Assembly (NCBI GenBank): GCA_020744225.1
Contig: JAGMWG010000024.1
Span: 310,001-374,000, forward strand
Reading direction: 5' to 3'
Source of the DNA: Paraphoma chrysanthemicola
Lineage: Eukaryota > Ascomycota > Dothideomycetes > Pleosporales > Phaeosphaeriaceae
DNA: 64,000 nt
Part shown: positions 34,554 to 47,009 of the stretch, piece after piece
How positions within the stretch are numbered: the stretch's first letter is position 1
Layout: each line of letters starts with the position of its first letter
Notes under the pieces: model-generated
The model's input: only the letters and a program-made list of their open reading frames with translations
Databases searched by the model: none
Told to the model about the DNA's origin: nothing
Made by a program: the position numbers and the translations under genes

Positions 34554-35496
34554 TCATGCACCACGGCTCGTGTACACTCCTCTCTCCCTATCAATAACCA
34601 CCTCATTGCCATCGTCCCATCTTTCGGCTTCGCGGACTTCCCGCTCATGCCTTCGCTTCACTAACTTCAACATCACGGTGTTATATAACAGAAACAAAGC
34701 CGCAGCAACAGCTGAGCATGCAGACGTCACGATTACCGTGACTTTGGCTGTGACGGAGTATTGACCTGCTTTTCATCAACGTATGCTCGAAGCAGAATTC
34801 ATTAAACATACCATCTTGAGCGGAGTAAATGTTCACAATTGTGGAGATCAATCCCGCGATGCTGTTCAGAAGCGCTGGAAGAAAGATGCGGTTGATCACC
34901 CAGACATAGTTCTTTCGATGCTTCCACCACAACCACAGACATCCAACCACGCCAAGGCCGCATGCGAAAGCTGCGATGTATAACAGCGGCACATTGCGCA
35001 CGGTTTTGAGCGCCTTTTGCTTCAAGTTGGTATTCGCCTTCTCATCGAGGTCTTCATTTTGTAGTTTGGTGAACGTCGCCGGGAACACAATGTAGCCGGC
35101 CAAAAGGATCCACACCGACAACGAGGCTAGGAAGTTGTGGAGCGGTGATACATCGTCGAGGCCGAGAAGCATGTCAATGTATCGTGTCCGCGCGGTTGTG
35201 CGGCGACGTTGGAGCCCGGGACGCTCAAATTTCTCATTATTGCGGTGGGACGCGGTTGACCTGGTGGATGCGCCACGCTGTACGTTCGGCTTGTGGCTGG
35301 CGTGTGAAGTCGTGCGCATCGGTTCTTGGATGCGCGTTGATGGTGTTCGTGTCGGGAGAGGCTTTGCGACGGGAGCAGCTCCACTGTCCTTCCGCTTCTC
35401 GTCGATGCTTCCAGAGCTGGTTGCCGATGGTCTTGACTCTTCCACAGTGGGCAACGTTAAGGCGTCTTTGTTGCGTGACAGCGCTGGGAAATGCAT
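34554..35496 (-). CDS. Four-helix membrane protein, fungal conserved, unknown function
   Basis: Exon 1 35496-34812 and exon 2 34747-34554 are joined across a 64-bp phase-1 intron (GTATGT..GTCACAG); the product has 292 residues. The first ~110 residues are disordered and rich in Ser, Thr and Arg. Then come hydrophobic segments near SVWILLAGYIVFPATF, LLYIAAFACGLGVVGCLWLW, FLPALLNSIAGLISTIVNIY, and, in exon 2, VIVTSACSAVAAALFLLY, followed by a basic tail. Four spans with a long cytosolic-type N-terminus fit a family common in Pezizomycotina but functionally undescribed as far as I know. The exon-2 reading is supported by the fourth helix and by the continued frame. Confidence 0.8.
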
Positions 35497-36327
35497 TGTG
35501 ATGGCTGCGACTGAAGCAATACAGACAATGTGAGACTCTTGGTTGAAGCGTGGAGATAAAACGATTATGTCCTGAGCATTTCGCGCCGGAGAACTTGTAC
35601 ACTACCTTGTCATCTACAACATCACCACCCTTCTCGAAGTGGCAGCCGGGTACTCAAAACCTGCTCCTGACCCCGTCAATGCCATTGCCACATGGCGGTG
35701 GCTTGTACCTGATAACGGCCGTCACTCGCATCCTGGAGGGTCGGTTATCGGCAGCATGACTTGTTGCGTGATAGACGTTGAGCGTGGTTGGTGGTTGTAG
35801 CACCAGGAACGTTCATGCAGGGGAGGTGGGCGATGATCCTTGCGTCATCTCGCGTCGCGACTTCCCTGAAATTCGACCCTGGATTTATGACACCATTGCA
35901 ACCAATAGCAACGTCAATGAGATATGAGCGTTGAATAATCTTGAAGCAACCAATAATAGACGGACATGCAGCCGGCACGGCATTTACAACTACCCATCTT
36001 CAATACTGCAGAGTTCTAGGTTGGTGTCCACCGTCGTCATCGACCCCACAGTCCATGAACTTGAAGGAACAATTTTGAGGAGGGAACAACAAGGCGGAAG
36101 TCCTAGCAAGACTTTACATAACGTAGTACGAGCATCTGGATAGCCTCACCGTACTCACGCAAACTCTCGTTAGGTCGCGTGATGTTGAGTCCTGGATTAC
36201 TGCGTCTCCAGTGTATAATAACAGAGCAGCACGACAGTCTGCTGTCGCCATCAAGATCGCAGGCACCTCGACCTGGTGACTAATAACGAAATGTACGAGT
36301 AAGCCAGCATGCTACAAGAAGCCTCCT

Positions 36328-36432
36328 TTAATAAAAGTGATAGATAGAAAGCACTACAACGATGAGCACGATCGGTAGCAGGATGCTGTTTAAGACCATT
36401 GCGATGCGGGAGGCTGTGGCGTACAAATTACG
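36328..36432 (-). pseudogene. Remnant of a DUF6594-type membrane tail
   Basis: The minus frame reads YATASRIAMVLNSILLPIVL and then a hydrophobic run to a TAA. The intact gene at 45450-47009 has YYTPSRIAKLSNSILIFLVL at the equivalent place, and the DNA words around ATGCTGTT and GCGATGCG also agree. No upstream exons were found here, so this looks like a stray copy of a last exon. Confidence 0.45.
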
Positions 36433-36547
36433 CTGGTCTCGATCGTCTTACAGCTACCATTCTCTGAGATGAAAAGCTTTGTTGACGGTCACACCACACT
36501 TGCGAATCGCCTGAATACATTCAACAGTGAAATTGTCACCGGCGAAG

Positions 36548-36673
36548 ATGTCCAGAAATCAGCTTCTCGGTGCCCTGTTCGGGACCATTGTGGCTTGTGC
36601 TGTTGGCTACAAGGCTGATTCGTCCTCGTCAGCGAAGATTGTCCCTCGATCAGATGCGAGTGCGGCGTGGTGA
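36548..36673 (+). other. Possible 41-residue membrane microprotein
   Basis: ATG-initiated frame whose first ~20 residues (MSRNQLLGALFGTIVACAVG) form a plausible membrane or signal segment, followed by a short Ser-rich, polar tail. It may be a first exon of an unrecognised gene, or chance. Confidence 0.2.
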
Positions 36674-37507
36674 TCCATGGGTTGGGTGTATTGCATCTGT
36701 GCATGCGTTGAGGCACGCCATTGTTTTTCTATGGCGCAGATGTAGCCCTGGCTTGACGCCTCATGTACGCTTGGTGAGATTCCGACTACCTTTGTGAATG
36801 CGCCGTGCAATATGCCTGATATATAAGCAAGCGAGATAGCGCTGGTGTTATGGACTTCGACAAGTTACATAAGGCACTATAGTGGCCAGCGCATATGGCG
36901 AAGCCCCTACCTGGGTATGCGGGTAAAACGGCACGTGCCTGCTCCTGTCTAAAAGATGTCGGCAAGTTCAACTTACCAAGTGAGGGACCATTGATCGTGT
37001 GATCTTTTCTTCAGCCTCTTCCGAGAGCAAGTCGCGATTTGCCGTGGCGATCAGGTCTTGGTCCCGCGGAACAAAGTCATGGTCCTCCAGCTAACCCGTA
37101 GTGGATGCCCAGGTGTTGAAGGCTTATCTCGTGGTCCTTCACCCGCATGTCGCAATATCCGTCATGGTGCGCGATTGGTTTGTTGCAAAGAAGGCAACGA
37201 GGCAACTTGCCAGGTGAGCAGGCTGAGGGCTTGGCTGCTCGCTGGTCGGCTGTCTTCACGCATCTCGACGCGGAAGCTGCTTGAGGGCAGTGGCAGGTGG
37301 TAATTTGCAGAGCCTCAAAATGATGCTTTTCTCTGGGCATAAATGCCTTAGGAAGCCTTGCAGTCGATCGAGTCGATACGAGCTCTACCCGTTCGATTAC
37401 TTTACAGCACAGCCTACTTTGACCGGTTTTCGCTTCCCCGCTACCCGCGAATCAGCGAACGCCACGCACGAAAGCCTAGCTCTCAGCATTCAATCAGCCT
37501 AGCAACA

Positions 37508-37817
37508 ATGTCTGAGAATGTGTGGGACACGTTTGACACTTACCGTTTGAGGCAGGCAGATCTGAAAGCCTTCCTCACGGAGCTCTTCGGAGATCTTGAA
37601 TTTCACATTAGCGTATGTCGTAAACAATTTCACATGGGTCCCTGGAGGACTAAATCATCGCGCAGGTCGAGGCTGGCGGCATCTACCGATTTCTTGTTCC
37701 TCGAGCTCTTGACGACGTATGTTGCGCTGGTCGCTTTGCATGTTTGTGTAGCCACGACTGACATTTTCTTAGACGGAGAAGGAAGATTTGGCTGATTGGC
37801 GAATCGAGGATTACTAG
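37508..37817 (+). CDS. Small three-exon protein, 66 residues, unknown
   Basis: Exons 37508-37612, 37666-37716 and 37773-37817 have introns of 53 and 56 bp, both starting GTATGT, both phase 0. The product begins MSENVWDTFDTYRLRQADLK, passes FLTELFGDLEFHIS, then GGIYRFLVPRALDD, and ends WRIEDY. Two clean canonical introns and an even composition make this a real gene despite its size. It is acidic, has no signal or membrane segment, and matches no domain I can name. It lies about 290 bp upstream of the CorA-like gene on the same strand, so a functional link is possible but unproven. Confidence 0.7.
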
Positions 37818-38103
37818 AGCTTTTAATCTGCTCTCAATTGACGTGCAATGCTTGGAACCTGTCATTCTTATACTCCTCGTTATACTGGGCTGAGCTTCAC
37901 TTCCCAGCTCATAGAATAGCCAGCGACGAGGCTACATGGCCCAAACTCTCAGACCGGATCTGCCGTCACACGGTCACTGCTGTGGCCCTGTAGCAGCCTC
38001 TTGCATTTGCCTCGCATGCAGTCTAGATTGTATATAAGAGTTGCCATGTTCGGGGGCTTGACACCTGCATCAAGCAACGTTCATAAGTTGACTCGCTGTT
38101 TCA

Positions 38104-40248
38104 ATGGATGTCAATGGGCCTTTCATTCGATCCTGTGAGGGGTTTCTCGATTACCCAAAGAATCTCATACAACACGATGCACTCAGTCATAACATCCAAG
38201 CATACTACGAAAGATTGTTCTTCCATCGCACTTCTTTGTTCAACGAGAAGCCAGACCAGGCTGCTGTTGACTTCCTCGACCTTGCCGATGGAGCAAAGAG
38301 CTTCTCACACAATTGTGCCGCCAATCTCAGAGATATCAAGTTACACTTACGGCAAGCCTTGGAGCCGGGCAGAAATGATCCTAAGTGTAGATTCATGTGG
38401 GTAGTCGAGCTTGCGTTGAACGTTGCTGACTCGCACCAGATTCTTGCACGCGCCGAATAGTCGCGCTGCACTGCGTGTGTCGCACAGCATGTTGACATTC
38501 TTGTTCTCTTACCATCAGGTTATTCCATCATTTCTAGACTTTCTCTTTCCATTCGGAAAGCAGGTATACGCGAGAGATGCTCACTTCAGCGGGCTGCGCG
38601 AAGATTCTCGTTTTGATAAGCGGTCAGATAGCAATGGCGTTGTTGATCTAGGCCGATCTGGGTTCGACATACGCCTGTGTTACAACCTTCGCTCAGTTGA
38701 GAGATCGACGGGTCAACCAGGACGCCAATGGTCCATACGACAGACCGCAGTCTATCATGAATTCGACTTCGAAACTGGTCGGGCGCTCTGGATATTCGTA
38801 AAAGGCAATCAACTTATCAAAGCACGCTTGAAAGAGGCTTCTTCCTTGTCTTCGTCTACCAATTTTGGCACGCGCATTGAGGCGTTCGTAGCTTCGCTAG
38901 CCCCTCATCTTCTGATGTGTGATTGGGCTGGTGAAAATTGGCGCTGGTATATCAACGACCTTGAAGACGAGCTACAAAAGCTCACACGAGATGTATTATC
39001 GGCACAAATTGATAGGCCAGCAAGTCCTATTCATTCTGCCTTGGTCGCTGAGTCCTCTGCGGGCTCACCTTCACGGTCGAGTTCGTTTCCGATGTTCTCG
39101 CGATCGGGAACAGGCGCTTTTTCTGGCAAAAGCCGGACATATTCGAGCTTCTCCGCACAAACGTCTCCATCGCAAGCTCCGACGCTAGTCAACAACGCCT
39201 GCTCGGCTAAGTCGTGGATCGAACCTATGTCTGTTCATGGCGAAGCGTTGAAATCTTCGACACCGATGGTGGAAGATGCTAGGTTCGTGTCATTCAATCG
39301 TGTGGTTCACAGTTTAAAGGACAGCAATAGCCGACTGTGGAAGGGCCTGGGTAGGCAGACTAATGATGAATTAGCCGACAGGGAATTGCAAGAGATCCCT
39401 TCATGTTCCAGCGGAGCGAGCCTGCCCAAAGACGGTCCTCCTCCTGGTAGGCCCGGCCAAGAACAAAATCTTACTTTCAAGGACCTCCAGCAGATTCAGG
39501 ATATTGAGGAGAAGGCGCAAGAGGCCCTACTCTTTCTCAAATCTAATACAGAAATTCTAGGTGAGCTGAAGCAGTATTATGTATACGTCACAGGCCATAC
39601 GAATTTTCCGGCAGAGTTAAAAAAGGGATGTGAGGCGGATCTGGCACGCTTCAACAGGTGCGTATTGAGTGTAGAGAAAGACTTGCGCATGCTGCGGTCC
39701 CGCACGGAGACTTTGATTCACCTTCTGGGAAATCGCAAGGGCTTAGTGAGTTCCCTTCGAGATTCAGATGATAGGAGAAGCTAACACAACACGCTCCAGC
39801 TAAATGGCATACTCCAATATCGAAGCGCCAAAGCCAGCGAATCTTCTGCAAAAAAAGCGGAAGTGTCTGCAAATCAAATGGCGGAACTTACTCTGGATAT
39901 GCACCAGATTGCGCAAAAGACTAAGAGGGAAACGGTATCCATGAGAGTCATTACCTCGGTAACGCTATTCTTTCTGCCGGCGACGTTCATGGCAGTACGT
40001 TCAAGCGGTTATCATCGATCGCGTACCAAGCTGACAGCTCACAGACATTCATGAGCACCGACATCTTGAAGTTTGGTGACAGTGGAAAAAAATTCCAATT
40101 AGACGGCTTGAAGCTGTATCTGGCAGTCGCTCTACCTCTGACAGCTTTGACATTCCTTGCATGGTATGCAATCTATCGTCTGGCCGGGAGGGGGCAGAGC
40201 ACGAACCATTGCGACGATAGCATCGCAACGGGTAACAGCACTGTTTAG
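38104..40248 (+). CDS. CorA-like membrane protein (fungal type)
   Basis: Four exons: 38104-38396, 38440-39745, 39800-39994 and 40045-40248, with introns of 43-54 bp, give 665 residues. The first joint (GTGGGT..CACCAG, phase 2) creates FIFLHAPNSRAALR followed by LFSYHQVIPSFLDFLFPFG, a conserved N-terminal block of this fungal family. A Ser-rich variable stretch (about residues 305-420) precedes a long coiled-coil-like helix region (DIEEKAQEALLFLK to MAELTLDMHQIAQK). Two membrane helices end the protein: TSVTLFFLPATFMATFMS, then LYLAVALPLTALTFLAWYAI. The long helix plus two terminal spans is the CorA build, but the GMN metal-selectivity motif is not present; the loop reads TFMSTD. Transport of Mg2+ is therefore doubtful. 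These proteins often sit in accessory regions. Confidence 0.85.
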
Positions 40249-41420
40249 TGGTTTGGCAAGTAGGTATACAGAAAGGTACGGATCGTTATCTGTTGTTGCC
40301 GGTTCCATGCATGGAAACTATATAGGCCTGGTAATATCGTCAACTGAAGAGCAGCATGAAGGAAAAAAACCGGGGCTGTGCATAGATACTTAGGCAGAGC
40401 CACATTGCGATGACGAAGCATTGATGCGAAGCGACTCATGTACAGCACCTGCACAATGATTAGCGAAACTCAATTGTGCGACGGCATATAGAACATGCAT
40501 TAAGGAAACCGGTGCCAAAGTTTAACGTCTTCTAGTGGCCGCAGTCCTCGTCCGAGGCATAATCAGGGTGAATTCAGGATGCAGCTTCATATCGGACAGC
40601 CTCTCCGCTTGATGTGGTGGCGGAGTCATGCGATGTAGCAGCCATGGGCTTTCTCATGGAGGGCAGTCGTGCATGGACGATCAGAGAAGGTAGTCTAATC
40701 GTCTTAGAGTATAGTGCCAGTTCTGATAGCACTTGGGTAGGTGGGCCGGCCCGTCTTAGCTCTGGCAGGACGTGGGTATGGTAATCTGAAGCGACCCGCG
40801 CCAGCCCGGAGAGGTGCGAAAGTCTTGGCAACGATCTGAGCACCGCAACTAACACGTTCATCACAAGCAGCTACACTTCACGATTCCCTGTTCGCGATGA
40901 CCAGATACCGCTTCAGTGAATCTGCGTCTTTCCGGGCATCCTAGCTAGCGGAGTGGCGCAGGCGCAATTTGTTGGGGTGGAGAACCAGGCAACAGGGGAG
41001 CGCTTGCAGGCTTGCCCATGCCAATGCCGACCAGGTTGCAACAGAGCGACCCCCCATTTGTCGCCCCAGATAAGTATTGCGAGATGTATTGACTAGTACC
41101 TGATCAACATACAATTACCTGCCCGTCACGCTTCGTGCTGTTAGCCTAGAAGGACCAGACCGGTGAACACATACAAATGCGCAAAAGGCCTCGTGGAGGA
41201 ACAAGGCTGTGCAAGCACTTTGGCTGCTGCGTAGAGTTCGATAGCCACAGCAGCTGATCTGTTAAAAACCCCTCCTGTCCATGTCATCCTTTTGGTGATT
41301 GAAGGCGGGGCCAAGCCGCATAAGCACCAACCGCCGCCGCACCCTGCGCACGCATCATTATCTACCATCGGCCACACCGGGGCCCCGCGTTCGCTATTCG
41401 CGTATACGCCTTCTTCCTCT
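40249..41420. other. Intergenic, one doubtful small frame
   Basis: A minus-strand frame at 40574-40861 (95 residues, starts MNVLVAVLRSLPRLSHLSGL) has even composition but no motif or intron; not called. The rest is promoter-like DNA ahead of the kinase gene. Confidence 0.45.
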
Positions 41421-44361
41421 ATGGCGCACCGGTTCCATCCCCAGCCTGAGATCGACAATGACTTACGACATATCAACGACGAGCTCAGGATTGAAGCTTA
41501 CGACCATCGACCATTCGTACCAAAGCTTGCGCTTCGAGAGTATCTGACACGTGAGCGAGTCAAGAAACTTCTGCTGATATCCTGTACGCACAGCCTCAGG
41601 TGGGAAGAAGTTCGGAATAAATACCTGGCCGTGTTCGTCATTCTTCTCAGTATCGAGCAGGAAACCTACATCGCGAACTTCCTACAGCACAATTACCTTG
41701 CCGATACGCACTTGCCCTTCCATGACCCAAGCGCTTGGCCGGAGCAATGTCGCAAATTTTTCAAGGATTTCGATCAAATCCAATGGCAATACTGTGCACA
41801 GAGCCTGGAGCCCGATGATCTTCACGACAAAGTGCTCGACCCAAGGATAGTAGTGCCATTAATATCGCAGCACGTCTTCAAGTCAGGCGACTCAAAAACC
41901 TCCAAGGTTGAGGTACAGCCGGACTACAACTGTCTCTTACCCTCTGTACGTTTGCTGGGCGCTCTCAAGCATCGTAGTGCATACTAACAACAAAGTAGTC
42001 ACAGCGTAACACGGACGTCACAGCACCTCAATATTTCGTCCTCAAGACCAGTAATCTTCGATACGAAAACCTACATAAGAACGAAGTCCGTGCCTACACG
42101 ATTCTCCGACATCAGGATGACATTTCAGACAATATTGTTCGGTTTCATGGGTCGTGGATGCAAGGCGATACGTGTAATATCCTTCTTGAATATGTCGAAG
42201 GCGGAACTTTAGAGGATCTTTTCCTTAGCAATCGGCCGACAGCTTTTGATATGCTCAGCTTCTGGACGAGACTACTCGACATACTAAAGCCGGTGTGCCG
42301 AATTCACTGCCAAGGAGACTACAAATCATATGACATGGTTGAACATGGGTAAGCTGGAGATCTGTTTCACAATAACATTCTCATCTCATACATTATAGAG
42401 TTCACCAAGACATTAAACCTCAAAACATCCTTGTGGCGCGAGATCCTTCCGCGGCCACTTTCTTCGGAACTTTCAAGCTAGCGGATTTGGGTTTGACTTA
42501 CCTTCCTGCTGCTGAGGCAAATCAACGCGAGGAGCGCTCTGGACGTGATGTGCCCGGTACACAAATGTATAGTAAGTCCTGTAGATCACGCGGCGCAACA
42601 AGAATGGTTTTAAACCCCCGCAGGTGCGCCGGAGTGCTTTCGTCCCGAGGCAGAACTCTTCACCATGAAAACCGTGCGACCCGTTGACTGCAAGAAAGAC
42701 GTTTGGTCGCTAGCGTGCGTTCTCAGCGAGGCCGCGGTTTGGTGTGTTCTAGGCCCTGCTGGTCTCACTGACTACCGCGACGAACGCAGAGCGCAGACCA
42801 CTGGGCTACCTGAAATACATCACACGGCGTACAGCGGATGCTTCCACGATGGACAGAAGGTCCTATCTGCTGTGGAAATATTTCATGACGCAGTACGTGC
42901 GTCGCGCGGCGTCAATGACCAGATCATCAACGATATCTTATCAACCATCGAAGAAATGTTCGAGTATGTCGGACAACGCCCAGACGCAATGTCTGCTCTC
43001 AGAAGATTTGAAAAAGCCCTGGAGACCGCACGACGTATATCTTACCGTCATCCTAAACCTTTTCAAGTCAGTCCGGAACTCCCACACTCGTTGAATGGCT
43101 CGCCTGCCCGTCCTGGCGATGTAAGGGGCCTGGGACTGAAACAAGCTTCGACTCAGCAGGGCCATGTACAGATCCGTCGAAGACCGATAAAAAGCACCAG
43201 CACAATCTCACAATCATCTACATCGAAGGCAAGCAACTGCTTTTACAATACCCCCATGGACACCATTGTGGACAACGACTCATCTTCTTTCGCCCCTCAG
43301 ATTCTTGGCAGGAGTGACACTGAGAACACTGTTCATACGGCATCTATGACCCCAACAGCTACCCAACGACACAGTGGTGGTGGTAGTGCACTAGAAGCGA
43401 GCTCTCACCACACTGTTCACTTCGGGACTCGGCGAATGCCAGATCACTCAGCCACGTCTTCCGATGATCCAATCCTGCGCATCTCCGGTACTCCAAAACA
43501 GGTAACGGTCGGTGAGCACCCGAGCAATTTAGCGAAGCAAGGATGGTATGCAACTGTCTCCCAAGTTTCGCATTGGTTACAAAACAAAAGGTCTAGTTCA
43601 TTGTCCTCGTCAAGGTGCCCAGTTTCAGAAGAAAAACTTGCTTGTCTAGATGGTACAGACCAGGTAAGGGCTCTTGCGCTTTGTTCCCAGATACATACTG
43701 ACCTGGGAAGATCTTCATCATAGACAATTCTGCATCGATGCAACCGCATCGTCAGAGAGTCGAGGAAACCTTTGCAGCACTCTCCTATATCGTCAAACAC
43801 TTTGATCGTGATGGGATGGATTTGTACTTCACGACTTCCCGTGTAACTGACCATGCGCATCATCGCACTAGCATGATCACTAAACTCAGCAAAGTCGAGT
43901 ATCGCGGAGAAACACAAATGGACATAACACTGAGCAAAGTCTTAGGGAGCCGCAACAGTAAACTTCGAGCGATCTCTGCGCTCCTCAAAAGCGACAATAA
44001 CTGGGCAAAGAGCATCTACGTCTTTACAGACGGAAAGTGGCATGGCGAGGACGATTCTCTTTGTGGCATACCGGCGCTTATCGAGAGCGTTACACGGAAA
44101 ATAAGCTTACGGGGGACACTCGGAATCCAATTCATTCAGTTCGGAAATGACGAGGTTGGGACTCGGCGTCTAAAGGAATTAGACGATGGTCTACAGAAGC
44201 TTGGCATCATGTACGTCTGCCTACCGAAGCGAGGATCAACTTTTACTAATTCTAAAGCTAGGGATATCATTGACACAGAGCCTCATGATGGAAACGTCTA
44301 CAAGATGCTGCTTGGGCCTCGCTCCGAAACCTGGGATAAAGTTTCCACGACTCGCTCCTAG
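41421..44361 (+). CDS. Protein kinase-like domain fused to a vWA domain
   Basis: Five exons: 41421-41945, 41999-42348, 42399-42571, 42624-43663 and 43711-44361, with introns of 47-53 bp, give about 912 residues. The start is the first ATG in frame; upstream frame codons lack one. An N-terminal helical region (VKKLLLISCTHSLRWEEVRN) precedes a kinase core: YFVLKTS (putative ATP Lys), ILLEYVEGGTLEDLF (hinge), VHQDIKPQN (catalytic loop, HQD in place of HRD), LADLGLTY (DLG in place of DFG) and SAPECF (APE). A Ser/Thr-rich linker leads to FIIDNSASMQPHR, a MIDAS motif (DxSxS), then IYVFTDGKW and IQFIQFGNDE, typical of vWA. The glycine loop is not evident. The last joint (43664-43710) is needed to bring FIIDNSASM into frame. 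Activity is uncertain but the catalytic Asp residues are kept. Confidence 0.88.
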
Positions 44362-45449
44362 GACACGGAAGTTCCCACATGCTGTCGTCGCTGAACTGCC
44401 AACCCAGATCACGCGTGACAGGGACGTGCACCATCAGGGAGAAACGCCTCTCATTATTTCGTCTTCCATCTCTGTCCGCGAGACATCTGCCCATATATAC
44501 CACGGCATTCGATATATATATGCATCACATCGGCTCTTTAATATCGGCAACTCTGCATTTAAGACTACGGCGTAGTTCCATGTGGCATTTCAACTCCACG
44601 ATCGGTCTCGAGCATTCCATGATGCGTCTTTCTCGATTGTATACGATACCCAAGCATTTGAACATGGATTTCTGTCCTCCAAATGCCTTTTTCTTACAAG
44701 CTTAATGTCTATCATGTATGGTTATATGTTTCCAGATTAGATTTGCGCCATGCCTCGGCAGGCCACGCAGCCGCGAGGATCACGGTCATTGTTAGCAAGA
44801 GCCATGATAGGATGTACAATTTATTTCAATAATGACTCTAACACTATTGTTTATAACACAATCCCCAATAAGTTCACTCGTGTGCATCACTATTGAGTAG
44901 CGAAAACGGGTGCCTAGCGTCTCGTAAGACTCACAAGTTAATGATTTAGTGCTCCGTCACTTATCGTATGCTCATTGCTAACGCACCCTCGCCTTATCAA
45001 TCCGATACATAGAAAGTTACCTCCGCCTCTTTACTCCTTACTCCGTCAATTGGTCTTCGCACAATCATGCACATCCAACAGCCACAACTTCTATCCAACA
45101 CAAGCACTTCTCTACGACACAATAGGGTGAAATTTGATAACTCAAGGACGAGTAGCAGGGTCGAGAGGTTTATGCAATCGAAGAATGTTCTTCAGCCTTG
45201 CAATCAATTGTGACTTTCCCGAAACATGAATATTGATAAAGTTTAAAAGCACCCATTTGCTGTCCAATATACAGCGAGCGTCTCATTTTACTCCCCGTCT
45301 CCGACACACCCGCATTGTAGAATTGTGTCGAACGTCATCATCGCCTTAATAATCGAAGGTAGTCGAAGTGACGACCTCACCAGAGAATCCAAGGGTTGAC
45401 TGTCCTAACCCAGCTCCATGAACGTTGTGCGAGACTGTGTTCCCGAAGT
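44362..45449. other. Intergenic between convergent genes
   Basis: AT-rich, about 1.1 kb, no supported gene. It lies between the 3' ends of the kinase-vWA gene and the DUF6594-like gene. Confidence 0.6.
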
Positions 45450-47009
45450 TCACCTTCCAGCGGCGATACTAGCGACCGATAGTCCGCTTGGACTTGCATC
45501 CGAAGGCACTACATTTCCCAGGAATACCACTAGGACAGCACAATAAGCTGCCGCCGCTGCAAGTATCTCGTGCCTTCTAGCCTTGGTGAACAATGACAAG
45601 ATAGACGAGAAAGCCAGCGTGAACACAAGAAGCGTCCCAATACACATTACATACGAATCATGGGTTCCAATGTCGTGAATCATATGGTAGAGAAGGTAGA
45701 TTGGAAGAACCAAGAGGACAAGGACAAGGAAAATCAGGATGCTGTTCGATAGTTTCGCAATGCGTGAGGGCGTGTAGTACAGCTCGTGTTTGTCTTCGTT
45801 TTTCGGCGGCTGTGCGGGCATGTTATCGCCATCGATCTCACTCTTCTTGCGGGTTTCCTGGACTCGTAGTCAGCTCAACTGTTCAAATCAAGATACGTGA
45901 TCATTCCCACTGGAATTGAATTCCTTGCGTTAAATCTGCTTAGCCACGTTGCATTGCGTTGATTGTGTTTCACAGATCACAAGCCCATGGCCGGCACGCT
46001 GTGCCAATATTTCTTTAGATCGTGAATTAGGGGCGACATCAAACTCGAAAGAAGGCGTGAAGTGCTTGTCTGGTTGAGGCGAATTTACCTTAGAACAGAA
46101 TAGCCAATCAATGAGCTTACAATGACATAGCTTGAGAAAGCCCTCAACGATATCGTCAAGCCATCCATGATCTCTTCCAGTTTGAAGGGTGATAATATCT
46201 TCCCTGTGCTGAATCCAGCAGGGTTCTGTTCTCCCAAGTGACTGGCGATTGTTCAAAAAGCGGCCGACGCTTTCGCACTCGCTATTTGATGGCTTATTAA
46301 ACGCCATCATTTGCTGAGCTGCAGTGAGTATCTGAGCTGCTCAAGTTAGTTGTTGGAAAGCCAAGATGTGTCCCTGAGTCTGACCATATGAGCAATATTT
46401 AGACTCGATGGTTTCGAGAAGCTGGCAGTGCTTGTCCGCATTGGGGCCGAAAAGCTTCTGGTCACACAAAGCGTCTTCATCATCGTTCAATATTTCCATT
46501 TCAAGAATTTGAAGTTTATCTTCGAGCACGCTCAATTCGGACTGCTTCTGGAGAAGGATCCTGGACTGAAGATATCCGAATCGTCGGTAAATCGAAAACC
46601 CATCGTCACTGTCAAGGAAGGCAGCAACGCTCGGGTATCCTTTTGCATGGTCATTGACTAAACTCATACAGTCAGTAAAAGCTAAAGTATGGGATCATTG
46701 CGATATACTTACTTCTCCTGGTTTTCACAGGCACGCGATACTTCTTGGTTGGTTTGGCCTTGCTCTTGTTCGAAGAGTTTGTAGAAGCTAAGCCAGCAAT
46801 TAGCTTCGAAATGCCGAGGGTCGTGTTTTTAACGAGCACGACTTACAAAAAGAGAACTTGGAGACTTTAGTGTCGCTCCGTCTCGACCACAGTGTGCTCG
46901 ATGTAGATGAAGCAGTCGGACTTGGGGCACTAGGTGGCGGGTGCGGGGTACTCGAGAGCCCCGCTTCCCCTTTCTCCATTGTGTTTGCGACATCGTTTAT
47001 GCGGGCCAT
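45450..47009 (-). CDS. DUF6594-like membrane protein
   Basis: Five exons on the minus strand: 47009-46847, 46787-46713, 46657-46385, 46336-45948 and 45857-45450; the product has 435 residues. A Ser/Pro-rich N-terminus (SAPSPTASSTSSTLWSRRS) and a basic stretch (KAKPTKKYRVPVKTRR) lead into GYPSVAAFLDSDDGFSIYRRF followed by LQSRILLQKQSELSVLEDKL, the typical opening of DUF6594 proteins with its helical region. The C-terminus has YYTPSRIAKLSNSILIFLVL and two further hydrophobic segments, i.e. about three membrane helices. The fourth joint (donor GTGGCT at 45947) and the third (acceptor GCAG at 46337) have alternatives; the others are canonical. Function of the family is unknown. A stray copy of the last exon lies at 36328-36432. 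Confidence 0.82.

Larger units (their letters stand above)
35497..37507. other. Long intergenic region with two small items
   Basis: About 2 kb without a full gene. It contains a DUF6594-like fragment (36328-36432, minus) and a 41-codon frame with a hydrophobic N-terminus (36548-36673, plus), listed separately. The rest shows only short random frames. Confidence 0.5.

Noticed and set aside
40574..40861. 95-residue minus frame
   Set aside because: Even composition but no motif, intron, or context to support a gene.
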